From the NCBI RefSeq assembly GCF_900129865.1, contig NZ_FQXD01000001.1, positions 186,001 through 250,000 of the forward strand: a DNA stretch of 64,000 bases, given 5' to 3'. A program made the translations under genes and the position numbers. This document shows, in pieces, positions 9,295 to 18,290 of this stretch. Every line of letters begins with the position of its first letter. The first letter of the stretch is position 1. The DNA comes from Virgibacillus chiguensis. Its GTDB lineage: Bacteria; Bacillota; Bacilli; Bacillales; Amphibacillaceae. Below the pieces are notes generated by a model that was not told the DNA's origin, did no database searches, and saw only the letters and a list, made by a program, of their open reading frames with translations.

Positions 9295-9721
9295 TTGTGG
9301 TTGTCCACCCTTCACAAAATTCAAACAAAACACCATTTGCTGCTTTAGGGTGTATAAATGCGACGTAGTTATCCCATGCTCCCTTCCTTGGGTAATCATC
9401 CACTAAAGGAATGTGGCGCTCTTTGCATTTTTGTATACGCTTAGATAGTTGGTTAACTCCCAATGCCACATGATGAACGCCTTCACCATATCTCTCAATG
9501 AACTGAAAAATAGTAGACTTTTGACTCAATGGTTCCATCAATTCTAAATAGCTTTCTCCAATAGGTAAAAAGGCAATGGAAACGAGCTCCCTTTCTAATA
9601 ATTCACGCCTTGTAACTTGTAATCCTAGTATTTGTGTATAAAAAGGCAATACATTGTTAATTGAACGTACAGCAATGCCAATATGCGCAATTTGTTTTGG
9701 CTTAGATAAATATTCAGACAT
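9281..9721 (-). CDS. mce: Methylmalonyl-CoA epimerase (VOC family)
   Basis: Interconverts the (R) and (S) forms of methylmalonyl-CoA. The 146-residue protein is one glyoxalase/VOC fold with the expected metal ligands: H13 in IAHIGIAV, H84 in GVHHVALGV and E134 in GVLFEF; LELMEP near residue 59 adds another conserved acidic position. The frame is complete and undamaged, unlike the carboxyltransferase gene it overlaps at its 3' end. B. subtilis YqjC holds the same place. With the partner gene broken, this enzyme may serve a carboxylase or mutase encoded elsewhere, or it may be on its way to loss; the sequence cannot decide. Confidence 0.88.
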   Translation of the reverse strand: MSEYLSKPKQIAHIGIAVRSINNVLPFYTQILGLQVTRRELLERELVSIAFLPIGESYLELMEPLSQKSTIFQFIERYGEGVHHVALGVNQLSKRIQKCKERHIPLVDDYPRKGAWDNYVAFIHPKAANGVLFEFCEGWTTTNGYV

Positions 9722-10143
9722 GATCTTCCTCCTCTAATTTTGCGTTTCTATATCATGCATATTTATCATTTTACTTATACAGACCACGTTTTTTATTTCA
9801 CTATAGGAAAATCAAATTTTAGAGTTACTGTAATTTTGACTGTTTCCTAGAATACTCAAAAAGGTTTACTTTTAGAAAGCAGGGATAAAATTTTCCGTAT
9901 GACATTTTGTAGAAAAATACTTTACAATACTTGTCCAAACATCTATTTCAAGGTAAAATAAAGTAAATAAACATGAAAATATATTATGGACATCTATTAT
10001 AGTAAATAAGTTTGTTTCCATTGTTCAATGGATTTACTTAAATCCACTGTATGGTTTAGAAATATTGAAAGTTTTGTAGTGGAAATCTTACGAAACCTTA
10101 TGTTCATTATAAATAGAATTTCAAATTGTAAGGAGGATCACAA
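9722..10143. other. Gene-free interval upstream of mce and prli42
   Basis: About 420 bases between the divergent mce and prli42 genes. I see no open frame of note and cannot place promoters with confidence; the only firm signal is the AGGAGG at 10131-10136 serving prli42. Confidence 0.5.
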
Positions 10144-10251
10144 ATGTCGCGACAATCTAAGCGTCAACGCAGAACAAAAATTGTTGTCTATATTATGATT
10201 ATAGCAATGCTTCTCTCCACTATAACAACAGGTCTTATGATGTTTATATAA
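10144..10251 (+). CDS. prli42: Prli42-like stressosome-associated membrane peptide
   Basis: A 35-residue peptide. The N-terminal third is strongly basic (SRQSKRQRRTK) and the rest is one membrane-spanning segment (IVVYIMIIAMLLSTITTGLM). This matches the plan of Prli42, the small Firmicutes membrane peptide reported in Listeria to tether the stressosome protein RsbR to the membrane. The ATG at 10144 has a perfect AGGAGG seven bases upstream, and a hairpin terminator follows within 20 bases of the stop, so it is a complete single-gene unit. The identity rests on length, topology, pattern resemblance (basic head, S-T-x-T-G-L-M-x-F tail) and my recollection of the Bacillus map position. Confidence 0.75.
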   Translation: MSRQSKRQRRTKIVVYIMIIAMLLSTITTGLMMFI

Positions 10252-10269
10252 GTTTTTACTATGAATATA

Positions 10270-10301
10270 CAAAGACTCCTTGTAAAGGAGCTCTTTGTTA
10301 C
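10270..10301 (+). terminator. Terminator of prli42
   Basis: CAAAGACTCCTT pairs with AAGGAGCTCTTTG around a GTAA loop, with a one-base bulge, followed by a moderate T-rich stretch. It lies 18 bases past the prli42 stop. Confidence 0.7.
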
Positions 10302-10478
10302 TTTTCATTATATTTCTTCCTTACTTAGCTAAAAATAGAGACTAAATCTAATAAGGAATTGCCCATAAGACATTCAAAATATCGTTTAGCCATTAAGTAT
10401 GAACATTCGTTAATGCTTTCTGTAAGATATTAAAATCAGAAAATTGAAACGATGTTATAACGCTTGCTGCTATTAAAC

Positions 10479-11456
10479 TTACGTTTCCAGTTGCTTCTTT
10501 TTTTTAACAACATCACTTTCTTTATATTTCATCTTCACAATTAAGTAATCTTCAATATCATGCAACAAACGAAAGAGGTTTGCCCTTGTCTCGAATTCCT
10601 CTTTGGAACAAGGAAGTTCTTCCTCATCAAACTCTTTACGTAGATTTTCTAATCGTTCTAGATAGATAATGGCTGTGTTTCCAGGATGAACAGCCTTTGA
10701 CAGATCCTCAAAAAAATCAGCTATCTTTTCCGAAATGGTGTCCTTTTTTGGTAGCTTTGTAACTAATGGTAGCATCCTTTGTAATAATTCAAATTGACGT
10801 GTGCGCATTTTGAAATAGTCTCGATAAATATGTTTGCTTCGTAATAGATGATTTTCCTTATCCCGTTCGACTAAATCACTTGTCTCGTCCAAAATTTCTC
10901 CGATTCTCTTAATTTCTTTTCCATCCCAATCAATATTTTTATTACGTACATAGAGAGCAATTTCATATAAAACAAATTGAAAATTTTCCTCTAAGTCTTG
11001 TTGTTTCTCCTTTAATTTCCGGTCTAAACTTGGCATATATAGATTCATTACGAGCCCAGTTCCAATTCCAATAACAATTAATAGAAATTGATCCACTAGA
11101 AAGTTTATATCTAAATAATTTGCTCCATATAAATTTAAAATGATAACAGAGCTGGTAGCTATACCTTGCGTAATATTAAAAATCACAGTTACCGGAATAA
11201 AAACCAATAACAATAGTCCAAGAACTAATGGGTGATAACCAATAAAATAAAAGAAAATGATGGAAAAAACAGATGCAATGATACAAGCCAAGAATCTGTT
11301 CCATGCACTTAAGAAGGATTGTTTTCTTGATGGTTGAATACATAAAATGGTTAAAATACCAGCGGAAACAAAGTTTGTTACACCTAATAATTGTGCAACC
11401 CATATAGCAATTGGAGTTCCGATTGCTGTTTTGATTGTTCGATACCCAATTTTCAA
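10479..11456 (-). CDS. yqjA: Aromatic acid exporter family membrane protein (YqjA type)
   Basis: 325 residues. The first 140 or so contain about five to six hydrophobic helices (for example FVSAGILTILCI, IIASVFSIIFFYFIGY, LVDQFLLIVIGIGTGLVM); the C-terminal half is a charged, helical cytoplasmic domain that looks coiled-coil in parts (residues 145-310). This is the plan of the ArAE_1/DUF939 family, to which B. subtilis YqjA belongs; the transported substrate is unknown. The short Q-P-S-R-K motif after the second helix is typical of the family. It is transcribed leftward on its own, with brxB upstream separated by a terminator. Confidence 0.85.
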   Translation of the reverse strand: MKIGYRTIKTAIGTPIAIWVAQLLGVTNFVSAGILTILCIQPSRKQSFLSAWNRFLACIIASVFSIIFFYFIGYHPLVLGLLLLVFIPVTVIFNITQGIATSSVIILNLYGANYLDINFLVDQFLLIVIGIGTGLVMNLYMPSLDRKLKEKQQDLEENFQFVLYEIALYVRNKNIDWDGKEIKRIGEILDETSDLVERDKENHLLRSKHIYRDYFKMRTRQFELLQRMLPLVTKLPKKDTISEKIADFFEDLSKAVHPGNTAIIYLERLENLRKEFDEEELPCSKEEFETRANLFRLLHDIEDYLIVKMKYKESDVVKKKKQLET

Positions 11457-11544
11457 ACGTCATTCTCCTTTAAAATTAATTCCTATCTACGTAAGAGTTT
11501 TACTCATTAAGAAAGAACAAGAACGAAACTATTTTGAAGGATAC

Positions 11545-11586
11545 GAAAAAATGGGCTGACCTATAATATAGCGACAGCCCTCTTTT
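11545..11586 (-). terminator. Terminator of brxB
   Basis: GGGCTG (11553-11558) pairs with CAGCCC (11575-11580) across a 16-base loop. On the minus strand the stem is followed by ATTTTTTCG, and there are also T residues on the other side. It lies just past the brxB stop. Confidence 0.75.
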
Positions 11587-11598
11587 TCATAAATTCGT

Positions 11599-12036
11599 TT
11601 AAACTTCTTCACAATGTTGTTCAAAAATTTGTTGCAAGTTGCCAATTACATCAATAGCATTATGTCCTTCAATATCATGACGCTCCAACATCGTGACTAT
11701 TTTCCCATCTTTAAGGAACGCAAAGGAAGGAGAAGATGGTGGGTATCCTTCAAAATATGTTCTTGCCCTTTCCGTAGCTTCTTTATCCTGACCTGCAAAT
11801 ACGGTTACTAAATGGTCAGGTCGTTTATCATAATGAACTGCATTTGCAGCGGCAGGTCTAGCAATACCACCTGCACAACCGCATACGGAATTAACCATAA
11901 CGAGGGTTGTTCCTTTTCGAGATAACGCCTCATCAACAGCCTCAGGTGTCGTGAGCTCTTCATATCCTGCTTCTCTTATATCTTCTCTTGCAGCATTTAC
12001 AACATCATTCATAAATATATTAAAATCCATTACCAA
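11599..12036 (-). CDS. brxB: Bacilliredoxin BrxB
   Basis: Removes bacillithiol from bacillithiolated proteins after oxidative stress. The 145-residue protein has the CGC active site (C52 and C54 in NSVCGCAGG) within a thioredoxin-like fold, plus the family blocks [11 protein letters not shown] and EGYPPSSPS. This is the YphP/YqiW family, and the position next to the bkd region matches YqiW (BrxB). The frame can start at TTG 12036 or ATG 12030; the AAGGGG site sits about six bases before the TTG, so TTG is kept. Bacillithiol is the usual low-molecular-weight thiol of Bacillaceae, consistent with the host. Confidence 0.92.
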   Translation of the reverse strand: MVMDFNIFMNDVVNAAREDIREAGYEELTTPEAVDEALSRKGTTLVMVNSVCGCAGGIARPAAANAVHYDKRPDHLVTVFAGQDKEATERARTYFEGYPPSSPSFAFLKDGKIVTMLERHDIEGHNAIDVIGNLQQIFEQHCEEV

Positions 12037-12379
12037 ATCAAACCCCTTATTATAATGATACGTAACCTTGTTGTTAGAATAACAGCATTAAAGGAATATT
12101 TCAATAAAATACATTTGAACGCATGCTATACCAAGCTATAGTTATAATTGCTATCCTGTTACTTACAGTTAAATATTGCTTTATCCCGCATATCATGAGA
12201 TTCCTACTTGAGTAAGATGAGAGCCGAACAATAAAGTGGGAGACAACAACATCTCATTCCCTTTTTCAGTAAGAGGTCTTAGGCCTACCTGGATGAATAA
12301 CTTCATTGAGGGACCAAAGTCCCCAATGATTAAAGTAGAACTATACGAAATGCCTTCTACAGGCTTTTAAAATGTTTAT
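12037..12379. other. Interval between brxB and the end of the bkd operon
   Basis: About 340 bases without a gene. It holds the brxB promoter region on the right-hand edge of brxB and a hairpin at 12302-12333 (listed). A shorter GCCT/AGGC stem lies directly after the bkdB stop. I see nothing else. Confidence 0.5.
12302..12333 (-). terminator. Hairpin downstream of bkdB, possible operon terminator
   Basis: TCATTGAGGGAC pairs with GTCCCCAATGA around a CAAA loop, with one bulged base, about 50-75 bases past the bkdB stop. There is no good T-run on either strand, so it may be an RNA 3' stabiliser rather than a terminator. Confidence 0.45.
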
Positions 12380-13639
12380 CTAATAGACATTTATAGTATG
12401 TTCGTTCATTTGTTCTAAAATAGCTTTTACTCGAGCTAAAAATTGACCGCAAATCAATCCATCTAATATCCTGTGATCCAGAGATAAAGATAAATTCACC
12501 ATGTTTCTAGCAGCAAACATATCATTAACAATGACTGGACGTTTCACTATGGACTCCACTTGTAAAATAGCTGCTTGTGGATGGTTAATTACCCCCATAG
12601 AATGAATGGAGCCAAATGATCCCGTATTATTAACAGTAAAAGTTCCACCTTTCATATCATCAGGAGTTAATTTTCCCGTTCGCGCCTTAACAGCTAATTC
12701 GTGAATTTGCTTTGCAATGCCTTTAACGCTTTTATCATCAGCATGATGGATCACTGGAACAAACAATTCTTGATCTTTTGCTACGGCGATCGAAATATTA
12801 ACATCCTTACGTTGAATAATCTTATCTTCCGCCCACGTACTATTTAATTGCGGGAATTCTTTTAAAGCTTGAGCTACAGCTTTGACAAAAAAGGCGAAAA
12901 AAGTTAGTCCATAACCTTCTCTTGTTTTAAACGTGTCTTTAACCTTGTTTCTGTACGTTACTAAATCCGTCACATCTACTTCCACCGTCATCCAAGCATG
13001 CGGAATTTCTTGTGTAGAACGTACCATATTTTGTGCAATTGCTTTGCGTACTCCACTAACAGGAATTTCTACATCGCCAGGATAAGTTCCAGATACCGAT
13101 TTATTCAATGGTTTAACTTCCTGTGGTGACACTTGTTCTTCCGTTTGAAATGCAACTTTACTTGGTTCAGGAATTTTACCAGACGCAATAATCTTCTCCA
13201 CATCTTTTCTAGTGATTCTTCCTGCTTTCCCTGAACCTGTCACTTGTTCCAAATCAATATCGTGTTCTTGAGCTAAATGTAGCACAGCAGGAGAATAGCG
13301 TTTTTTCATAGATTGATCTGAACTAGCTTCCGCTTCTTTATGTTCAACAGCTTCAGTAGATGAACTACTACGCTGTTCCTGTTTTGAACCTGGTTCATCA
13401 ACAGTGTCGATATAACACATTAGTTCTCCAACTTCAATTGTGTCGCCTTCTTGAGCAACAATTTCTTTAATCTTCCCACTATAAGAAGATGGTACTTCAG
13501 CATTTACTTTATCTGTTAGAACCTCGGCAATCGGGTCATATTTGTTTACTTCATCTCCAACCTGTACGAGCCAAGAACTGATGGTGCCTTCCGTTACACT
13601 CTCACCTAACTGGGGCATATTGATTTTTTCTATTGCCAT
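12380..13639 (-). CDS. bkdB: Branched-chain alpha-keto acid dehydrogenase E2 (dihydrolipoyl acyltransferase)
   Basis: Core of the BKD complex: it carries the acyl group on a lipoyl arm and passes it to CoA. In order, the 419-residue protein has one lipoyl domain (residues 1-78; lipoylated K44 in LTDKVNA), a charged linker, the E1/E3-binding domain (about 118-152; SPAVLHLAQEHDIDL, GRITRKDV) and the catalytic domain (about 190-419) with the active-site SLDHRILDG near residue 388. A single lipoyl domain is normal for Bacillus. It is the last gene of the operon, 22 bases after bkdAB. Confidence 0.96.
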   Translation of the reverse strand: MAIEKINMPQLGESVTEGTISSWLVQVGDEVNKYDPIAEVLTDKVNAEVPSSYSGKIKEIVAQEGDTIEVGELMCYIDTVDEPGSKQEQRSSSSTEAVEHKEAEASSDQSMKKRYSPAVLHLAQEHDIDLEQVTGSGKAGRITRKDVEKIIASGKIPEPSKVAFQTEEQVSPQEVKPLNKSVSGTYPGDVEIPVSGVRKAIAQNMVRSTQEIPHAWMTVEVDVTDLVTYRNKVKDTFKTREGYGLTFFAFFVKAVAQALKEFPQLNSTWAEDKIIQRKDVNISIAVAKDQELFVPVIHHADDKSVKGIAKQIHELAVKARTGKLTPDDMKGGTFTVNNTGSFGSIHSMGVINHPQAAILQVESIVKRPVIVNDMFAARNMVNLSLSLDHRILDGLICGQFLARVKAILEQMNEHTINVY

Positions 13640-13661
13640 TATTTATCCTCCTATCAGCTAT

Positions 13662-14645
13662 TTAAAATTCCGCTAATTCACGCATGGCTTTTTCTACTTT
13701 ATCAGGATTAATCATAAAGAACTTTTCCATCGTCGGTGCATATGGCATGGATGGAACGTCAGGACCTGCTAGCCGTTGTACAGGAGCATCTAAATCAAAT
13801 AAACAATTTTCGGCAATGATCGCTGCAACTTCACCAATAATACTGCCTTCTTTATTGTCTTCAGTAATTAATAGTACTTTACCAGTTTTCTTTGCAGCTT
13901 CAATAATAGCCGCTTGATCCAAAGGATATACGGTTCGTAAATCTAACACATGTGCACTAATTCCATCTTCTGCTAATTTTTCTGCTGCTTGTAAAGCAAA
14001 ATGGACACAAAGACCGTATGTAATGACGGTAATGTCAGATCCCTCCTTCTTAATATCTGCTTTTCCAATAGGAAGTACATAATCATCTTCTGGTACCTCT
14101 TCTTTTAATAAGCGGTATGCGCGTTTATGTTCAAAAAAGAGCACTGGGTCATTATCGCGTATTGCTGCTTTAAGTAATCCTTTCACATCATAAGGTGTGG
14201 ATGGCATAACAATTTTCAAGCCTGGTTGATTAGCAAATACCGCCTCTACGGATTGGGAGTGATATAAAGCGCCATGGACTCCACCACCATACGGAGCGCG
14301 AATCGTTATTGGCGCATGCCAATCATTATTAGAGCGATAGCGTATTTTAGCTGCTTCAGAAATAATTTGATTTACTGCTGGCATAATGAAGTCTGCAAAC
14401 TGCATTTCTGCTACAGGGCGCATGCCATACATCGCTGCTCCTATGCCAACTCCAGCAATAGCTGATTCTGCAAGTGGCGTATCTAAAACTCGAGCTTCTC
14501 CAAACGTTTCATACAGTCCATCCGTGGCACGAAAAACCCCGCCTTTTTTTCCAACATCTTCTCCTAAGACAAACACGTTTTCATCTCGTTGCATTTCTTC
14601 TCGTAAAGCAGTGGTTATTGCTTGAATGTAGGACATTACTGGCAT
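13662..14645 (-). CDS. bkdAB: Branched-chain alpha-keto acid dehydrogenase E1 beta subunit
   Basis: With the alpha subunit it decarboxylates branched-chain keto acids on thiamine diphosphate. 327 residues, the usual length. Family landmarks are VFVLGEDVGKKGGVF near residue 24, TPLAESAIAGVGIG near 57, the aromatic cofactor segment MQFADF near 80, GGGVHGALYHSQS near 120 and the C-terminal transketolase domain with TYGLCV and DLRTVYPLD. It starts 15 bases after bkdAA. The frame is closed by a good ribosome binding site (GGAGGGGG) before ATG 14645. Confidence 0.95.
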   Translation of the reverse strand: MPVMSYIQAITTALREEMQRDENVFVLGEDVGKKGGVFRATDGLYETFGEARVLDTPLAESAIAGVGIGAAMYGMRPVAEMQFADFIMPAVNQIISEAAKIRYRSNNDWHAPITIRAPYGGGVHGALYHSQSVEAVFANQPGLKIVMPSTPYDVKGLLKAAIRDNDPVLFFEHKRAYRLLKEEVPEDDYVLPIGKADIKKEGSDITVITYGLCVHFALQAAEKLAEDGISAHVLDLRTVYPLDQAAIIEAAKKTGKVLLITEDNKEGSIIGEVAAIIAENCLFDLDAPVQRLAGPDVPSMPYAPTMEKFFMINPDKVEKAMRELAEF

Positions 14646-14660
14646 TGTATTTCCCCCTCC

Positions 14661-15653
14661 TTACTCCTCATATACAAATTTTAATGCTTCTTCTGGTTTT
14701 GCGTAAGCAGCATTTTCTGCGTAATCTGTAGCATCATTTACTTCTTGTTGAATGACTTCATTCATTTCTTTCTCGACTTCGTCTGTTAATACGCCAACAT
14801 CCTTTAAATACTTCGCAAATGTAATAATCGCATCTTTTTTCTTTGCTTCCTCTACTTCATCACTTCCTCGATATAGTCGATCATCATCATCACTAGAGTG
14901 AGCAGTTAACCGATAAGAAACAGCTTCTATTAATGTTGGTCCTTCTCCCTTCAACGCACGTTCATGCGCTTGTTTGACAGCATCATAAACTGCTAAAGGA
15001 TCATTCCCATCCACAGTAACTCCCGGCATTCCGTATGATTGTGCTCGTTCAGCTACGGTTTTACTCGCAATTTGCTTTTCCAGTGGGACGGAGATGGCAT
15101 ATTTATTATTTTCTACCATTGTAATAACAGGAAGCTTATGTACACCTGCAAAATTTAACCCTTCATGGAAGTCACCTTGGTTGGATGAACCTTCTCCTAA
15201 TGTTACAAACGAAACAATGGGGTCATGCTTCATTTTTGCAGCAAGCGCAACGCCAACCGCATGTGGAAGTTGTGTCGTCACAGGTGAAGAACCCGTTAGT
15301 ATACGATTTTTCTTTTGACCAAAATGCCCAGGCATTTGTCTTCCACCAGAATTTGGATCTTCTGCTTTAGCAAAACCAGATAGCATTAAATCCGTTGTTG
15401 TCATACCAAACGCCAACACCACTCCCATGTCTCGATAATATGGAGCCACATAATCTTTTTCCCGGTTTAAGGCAAAAGCGGCTCCAACTTGGGCTGCCTC
15501 CTGTCCTTGACATGAAATAACAAAAGGAATTTTCCCAGCGCGATTAAGTAACCACATTCTTTCATCTATTTTTCGAGCAAGCAACATGGTGCGATAAATA
15601 TCTAAAACTTGCTCTTCAGTAAGCCCTAAAGCTTTATAGTCTTTTTTTGACAT
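14661..15653 (-). CDS. bkdAA: Branched-chain alpha-keto acid dehydrogenase E1 alpha subunit
   Basis: Thiamine-diphosphate-binding half of E1, 330 residues. The cofactor motif reads GEGSSNQGDFHEGLNF near residue 155, ending in VENNKYAIS, a typical E1-alpha form of the GDG...NN fold. Other landmarks are CQGQEAAQVGAA, the MPGHFG loop and the mobile SYRLTAHSSDDD loop near residue 245, which carries the conserved histidine and regulatory-serine region. AAAGGAGGGG lies before ATG 15653. It lies 24 bases past lpdV and is followed closely by bkdAB. Confidence 0.95.
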   Translation of the reverse strand: MSKKDYKALGLTEEQVLDIYRTMLLARKIDERMWLLNRAGKIPFVISCQGQEAAQVGAAFALNREKDYVAPYYRDMGVVLAFGMTTTDLMLSGFAKAEDPNSGGRQMPGHFGQKKNRILTGSSPVTTQLPHAVGVALAAKMKHDPIVSFVTLGEGSSNQGDFHEGLNFAGVHKLPVITMVENNKYAISVPLEKQIASKTVAERAQSYGMPGVTVDGNDPLAVYDAVKQAHERALKGEGPTLIEAVSYRLTAHSSDDDDRLYRGSDEVEEAKKKDAIITFAKYLKDVGVLTDEVEKEMNEVIQQEVNDATDYAENAAYAKPEEALKFVYEE

Positions 15654-15677
15654 ACAACGTCCCCTCCTTTAAAATCC

Positions 15678-17108
15678 TTATCCGTGTATTTGTTTTCCAT
15701 CTACCGCAAGCGCAGCCTCACCAATAACTTCCGACAAAGTAGGGTGTGGATGAATAGCATGAGCAATTTCCCAAGGAGTAGCATCCAGCACTTTAGCTAA
15801 CCCCGCTTCAGAAATCATATCGGTTACATGTGGGCCAACCATATGAACTCCTAATAAATCATCATTTTGTTTATCAGCAACTATTTTTACAAATCCATCT
15901 GTTTCGCCGTAAACGAGCGCTTTACCAACTGCCTGAAAAGGGAATGTACCAACCTTCACTTCATACCCTTTTTCTATTGCTTGTTGCTCTGTTAAGCCAA
16001 CACGAGCTACTTCAGGATTGGAGTAAATACAAGTAGGAACTTGCAAATAATTAATTGGCAATGGCGATTGGCCTGCCATATGTTCTACAGCAACAATTCC
16101 TTCATGTGAAGCAACATGAGCTAATTGCATGCCACCAATTACGTCACCAATTGCATATATATGCGATTCTTTCGTTTGATAAAATGCATTTGTTTGAATA
16201 ACATCTTCGTCCACAACAATATCGGTATTTTCCAAACCAATATTTGTTATATTCGCTTTACGACCAACAGAGACAAGTATTTTCTCTGCTTGAAATGACT
16301 GCTTTTCCCCATTAATTTCAGCATCTAAACGAACTACCTCTCCTTTATCAACGGTATCTGCCAATACTTTTGCTTCTGTTACAAAGGTTACGCCTTTTTT
16401 CTTTAATAATTTTTGTACTTCTTTAGCAACTGCTTCATCTTCTGTAGGTAATATTTGCTTCGCGTATTCAATAACAGTAACATTTACATCAAAATCCGCC
16501 AACATCGATGCCCATTCAATACCAATTACGCCTCCGCCAACAATAAGGATCGAATTTGGTAATTCTGTTAAATTCAACGCTTCATCCGAAGTCATTACAA
16601 ACGACTGGTCTACTTCTAACCCCGGTAAAGTTTTCGGTTCCGAACCTGTAGCTACTAACACATTTTTAGGAATTAGCATGGTATTCTCTTGCCCGTCTCC
16701 ATGTTCAATCGATATCGTTCCAGCCATCGGGGAAAAAATACTTGGTCCTAAAATACGACCATGCCCATAATACGTATCAATTTTCCCTTTCTTCATTAAT
16801 CCCTTGACACCTTGATGCAACTGGTCAACAATTTTTTGTTTTCGTTCCTGTACTAAAGGAAATTTCAATGTAGTTGCTTCCGTTTCTATTCCATACAAAG
16901 CGGCCTGTTTGGTTTGCCTATATACTTCAGCACTTCGTAAAAATGATTTTGAAGGAATACAACCACGATGTAAGCAAGTGCCTCCTAGTTCTCGCTTTTC
17001 TACAACAGCTACTTTCATTCCAAGTTGGGAGGCGCGAATAGCTGCTACATAACCGCCAGTTCCTCCTCCAAGTACAACTAAATCATATTCTGTTGCCAAT
17101 TCATTCAC
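15678..17108 (-). CDS. lpdV: Dihydrolipoyl dehydrogenase E3 of the BKD complex
   Basis: Flavoprotein that reoxidises the lipoyl arm with NAD+. The 476-residue product has the FAD motif GGGTGGYVAAIRA near residue 14, the redox-active disulfide C45/C50 in GGTCLHRGCIPSK, an NAD motif VGGGVIGIEWASM near 190, the second FAD motif IYAIGDV near 318 and the HPHPTLSE active-site histidine near the C-terminus. Position between buk and bkdAA marks it as the BKD-dedicated E3 rather than PdhD. It begins five bases after the buk stop. Confidence 0.95.
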   Translation of the reverse strand: MNELATEYDLVVLGGGTGGYVAAIRASQLGMKVAVVEKRELGGTCLHRGCIPSKSFLRSAEVYRQTKQAALYGIETEATTLKFPLVQERKQKIVDQLHQGVKGLMKKGKIDTYYGHGRILGPSIFSPMAGTISIEHGDGQENTMLIPKNVLVATGSEPKTLPGLEVDQSFVMTSDEALNLTELPNSILIVGGGVIGIEWASMLADFDVNVTVIEYAKQILPTEDEAVAKEVQKLLKKKGVTFVTEAKVLADTVDKGEVVRLDAEINGEKQSFQAEKILVSVGRKANITNIGLENTDIVVDEDVIQTNAFYQTKESHIYAIGDVIGGMQLAHVASHEGIVAVEHMAGQSPLPINYLQVPTCIYSNPEVARVGLTEQQAIEKGYEVKVGTFPFQAVGKALVYGETDGFVKIVADKQNDDLLGVHMVGPHVTDMISEAGLAKVLDATPWEIAHAIHPHPTLSEVIGEAALAVDGKQIHG

Positions 17109-17113
17109 TCCTT

Positions 17114-18202
17114 TTATCCAGTCTTATCATCATAAATCTTTGCTTGTTCTTCTCCACGTAAAACACGCAACGCCCCTTCGTTTAATGCCTGTAATTCGTC
17201 TTCACCAGGATAAACAATTGTATCGGCTATCCAGTCTACACGTTCCACAATCATATCTGTAAAGGTTTTACCATGAGCAAGGCCACCAGTTAATACAATG
17301 GCATCTACATCCCCTTTTAATACAGCACTTAAAGCAGCAATTTCTTTAGCGACTTGATAAGCCATTGCTTCATATACTTTTTGAGCATACGAATCCCCTT
17401 GAGAAATTCGTCGTTCAACTTCCATTGCATCACTTGTCAGTAAATAGCCCATTAATCCGCCGTTACCAACAATTTTACGCATGATTTCTTCTAAGTAATA
17501 TTGGCCTGAAAAGCACATTGATACTAAGTCGCCAACAGGAACAGTCCCTGCTCTCTCTGGAGAAAAAGGTCCTTCTCCATGTAAACCATTATTAACATCA
17601 ATTACTTTCCCAAGATGATGGGCACCTACCGTAATACCTCCACCCATATGTGTTACAATAAAATTCATTTCCTCGTATACCCCGCCAACTTGTTTAGCTA
17701 CTCGTCTAGCAACGGCTTTTTGATTCAGTGCGTGAAAAATACTTTTTCTAGGAAGTTCAGGTATACCAGAAAAACGGGCTATTTCAGCAAGTTCGTCTAC
17801 TACGACGGGATCTACAATATATGCTGGTATATGAAGGGAAGAAGCAATTTCATTTGCAATGATACCACCTAAATTGGAAGCATGATGCCCGTTGTACCCT
17901 CTTTCTAGATCAATAATCATCGCTCCATTTACTTCATATGTTCCACCTGCAATTGGTCGAATTAATCCACCTCTTGCACAAACAGCATCCAATTTAGAAA
18001 CACTAATCCCTTCATAATCAAGTTGTTCTAATATTACATTTTTACGAAAGGATTTTTGTTCGCTAATAGATATAAAACCCTGTAATTCATCAACAGAATG
18101 GCGAATAGTTGTTTCAAAAACGCATCCCTCATTATCAAACACACCTATCTTCGTTGATGTAGAACCTGGATTGATAACAAGTGTTCTAAAGATTTCTTGC
18201 AA
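17114..18202 (-). CDS. buk: Butyrate / branched-chain fatty acid kinase
   Basis: Transfers phosphate from acyl phosphate to ADP, giving ATP and the free acid, the last step of the keto-acid pathway. It is an acetate-kinase superfamily member of 362 residues: [14 protein letters not shown] at the N-terminus, [12 protein letters not shown] and [14 protein letters not shown] in the middle, and VLTGGLAHG near 305. The chosen start is TTG 18202, seven bases after GGAGGGGG, giving a product that begins like B. subtilis Buk; the open frame reaches 18235 but lacks a site there. An intercistronic hairpin lies between this gene and bcd. Confidence 0.93.
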   Translation of the reverse strand: MQEIFRTLVINPGSTSTKIGVFDNEGCVFETTIRHSVDELQGFISISEQKSFRKNVILEQLDYEGISVSKLDAVCARGGLIRPIAGGTYEVNGAMIIDLERGYNGHHASNLGGIIANEIASSLHIPAYIVDPVVVDELAEIARFSGIPELPRKSIFHALNQKAVARRVAKQVGGVYEEMNFIVTHMGGGITVGAHHLGKVIDVNNGLHGEGPFSPERAGTVPVGDLVSMCFSGQYYLEEIMRKIVGNGGLMGYLLTSDAMEVERRISQGDSYAQKVYEAMAYQVAKEIAALSAVLKGDVDAIVLTGGLAHGKTFTDMIVERVDWIADTIVYPGEDELQALNEGALRVLRGEEQAKIYDDKTG

Positions 18203-18253
18203 TACATATCCCCCTCCACAATTTGTGGTTTGCAAATAGCTTTTTTACTTTGT

Positions 18254-18285
18254 AGCCATTCGTGCAAAAGCAAACACGAATGGCT
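18254..18285 (-). other. Perfect intercistronic hairpin between bcd and buk
   Basis: AGCCATTCGTG (18254-18264) and CACGAATGGCT (18275-18285) form an uninterrupted 11-base-pair stem with a 10-base loop, in the 88 bases between the bcd stop and the buk start. Neither strand has a T-run after it, so a role in mRNA processing or protection of the upstream message is more likely than full termination. Confidence 0.65.
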
Positions 18286-18290
18286 TCTAT

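Noticed and set aside
11347-11559. 70-codon plus-strand frame at the start of yqjA
   Set aside because: It overlaps the start of yqjA antisense and runs to the brxB terminator; no ribosome site or homology.
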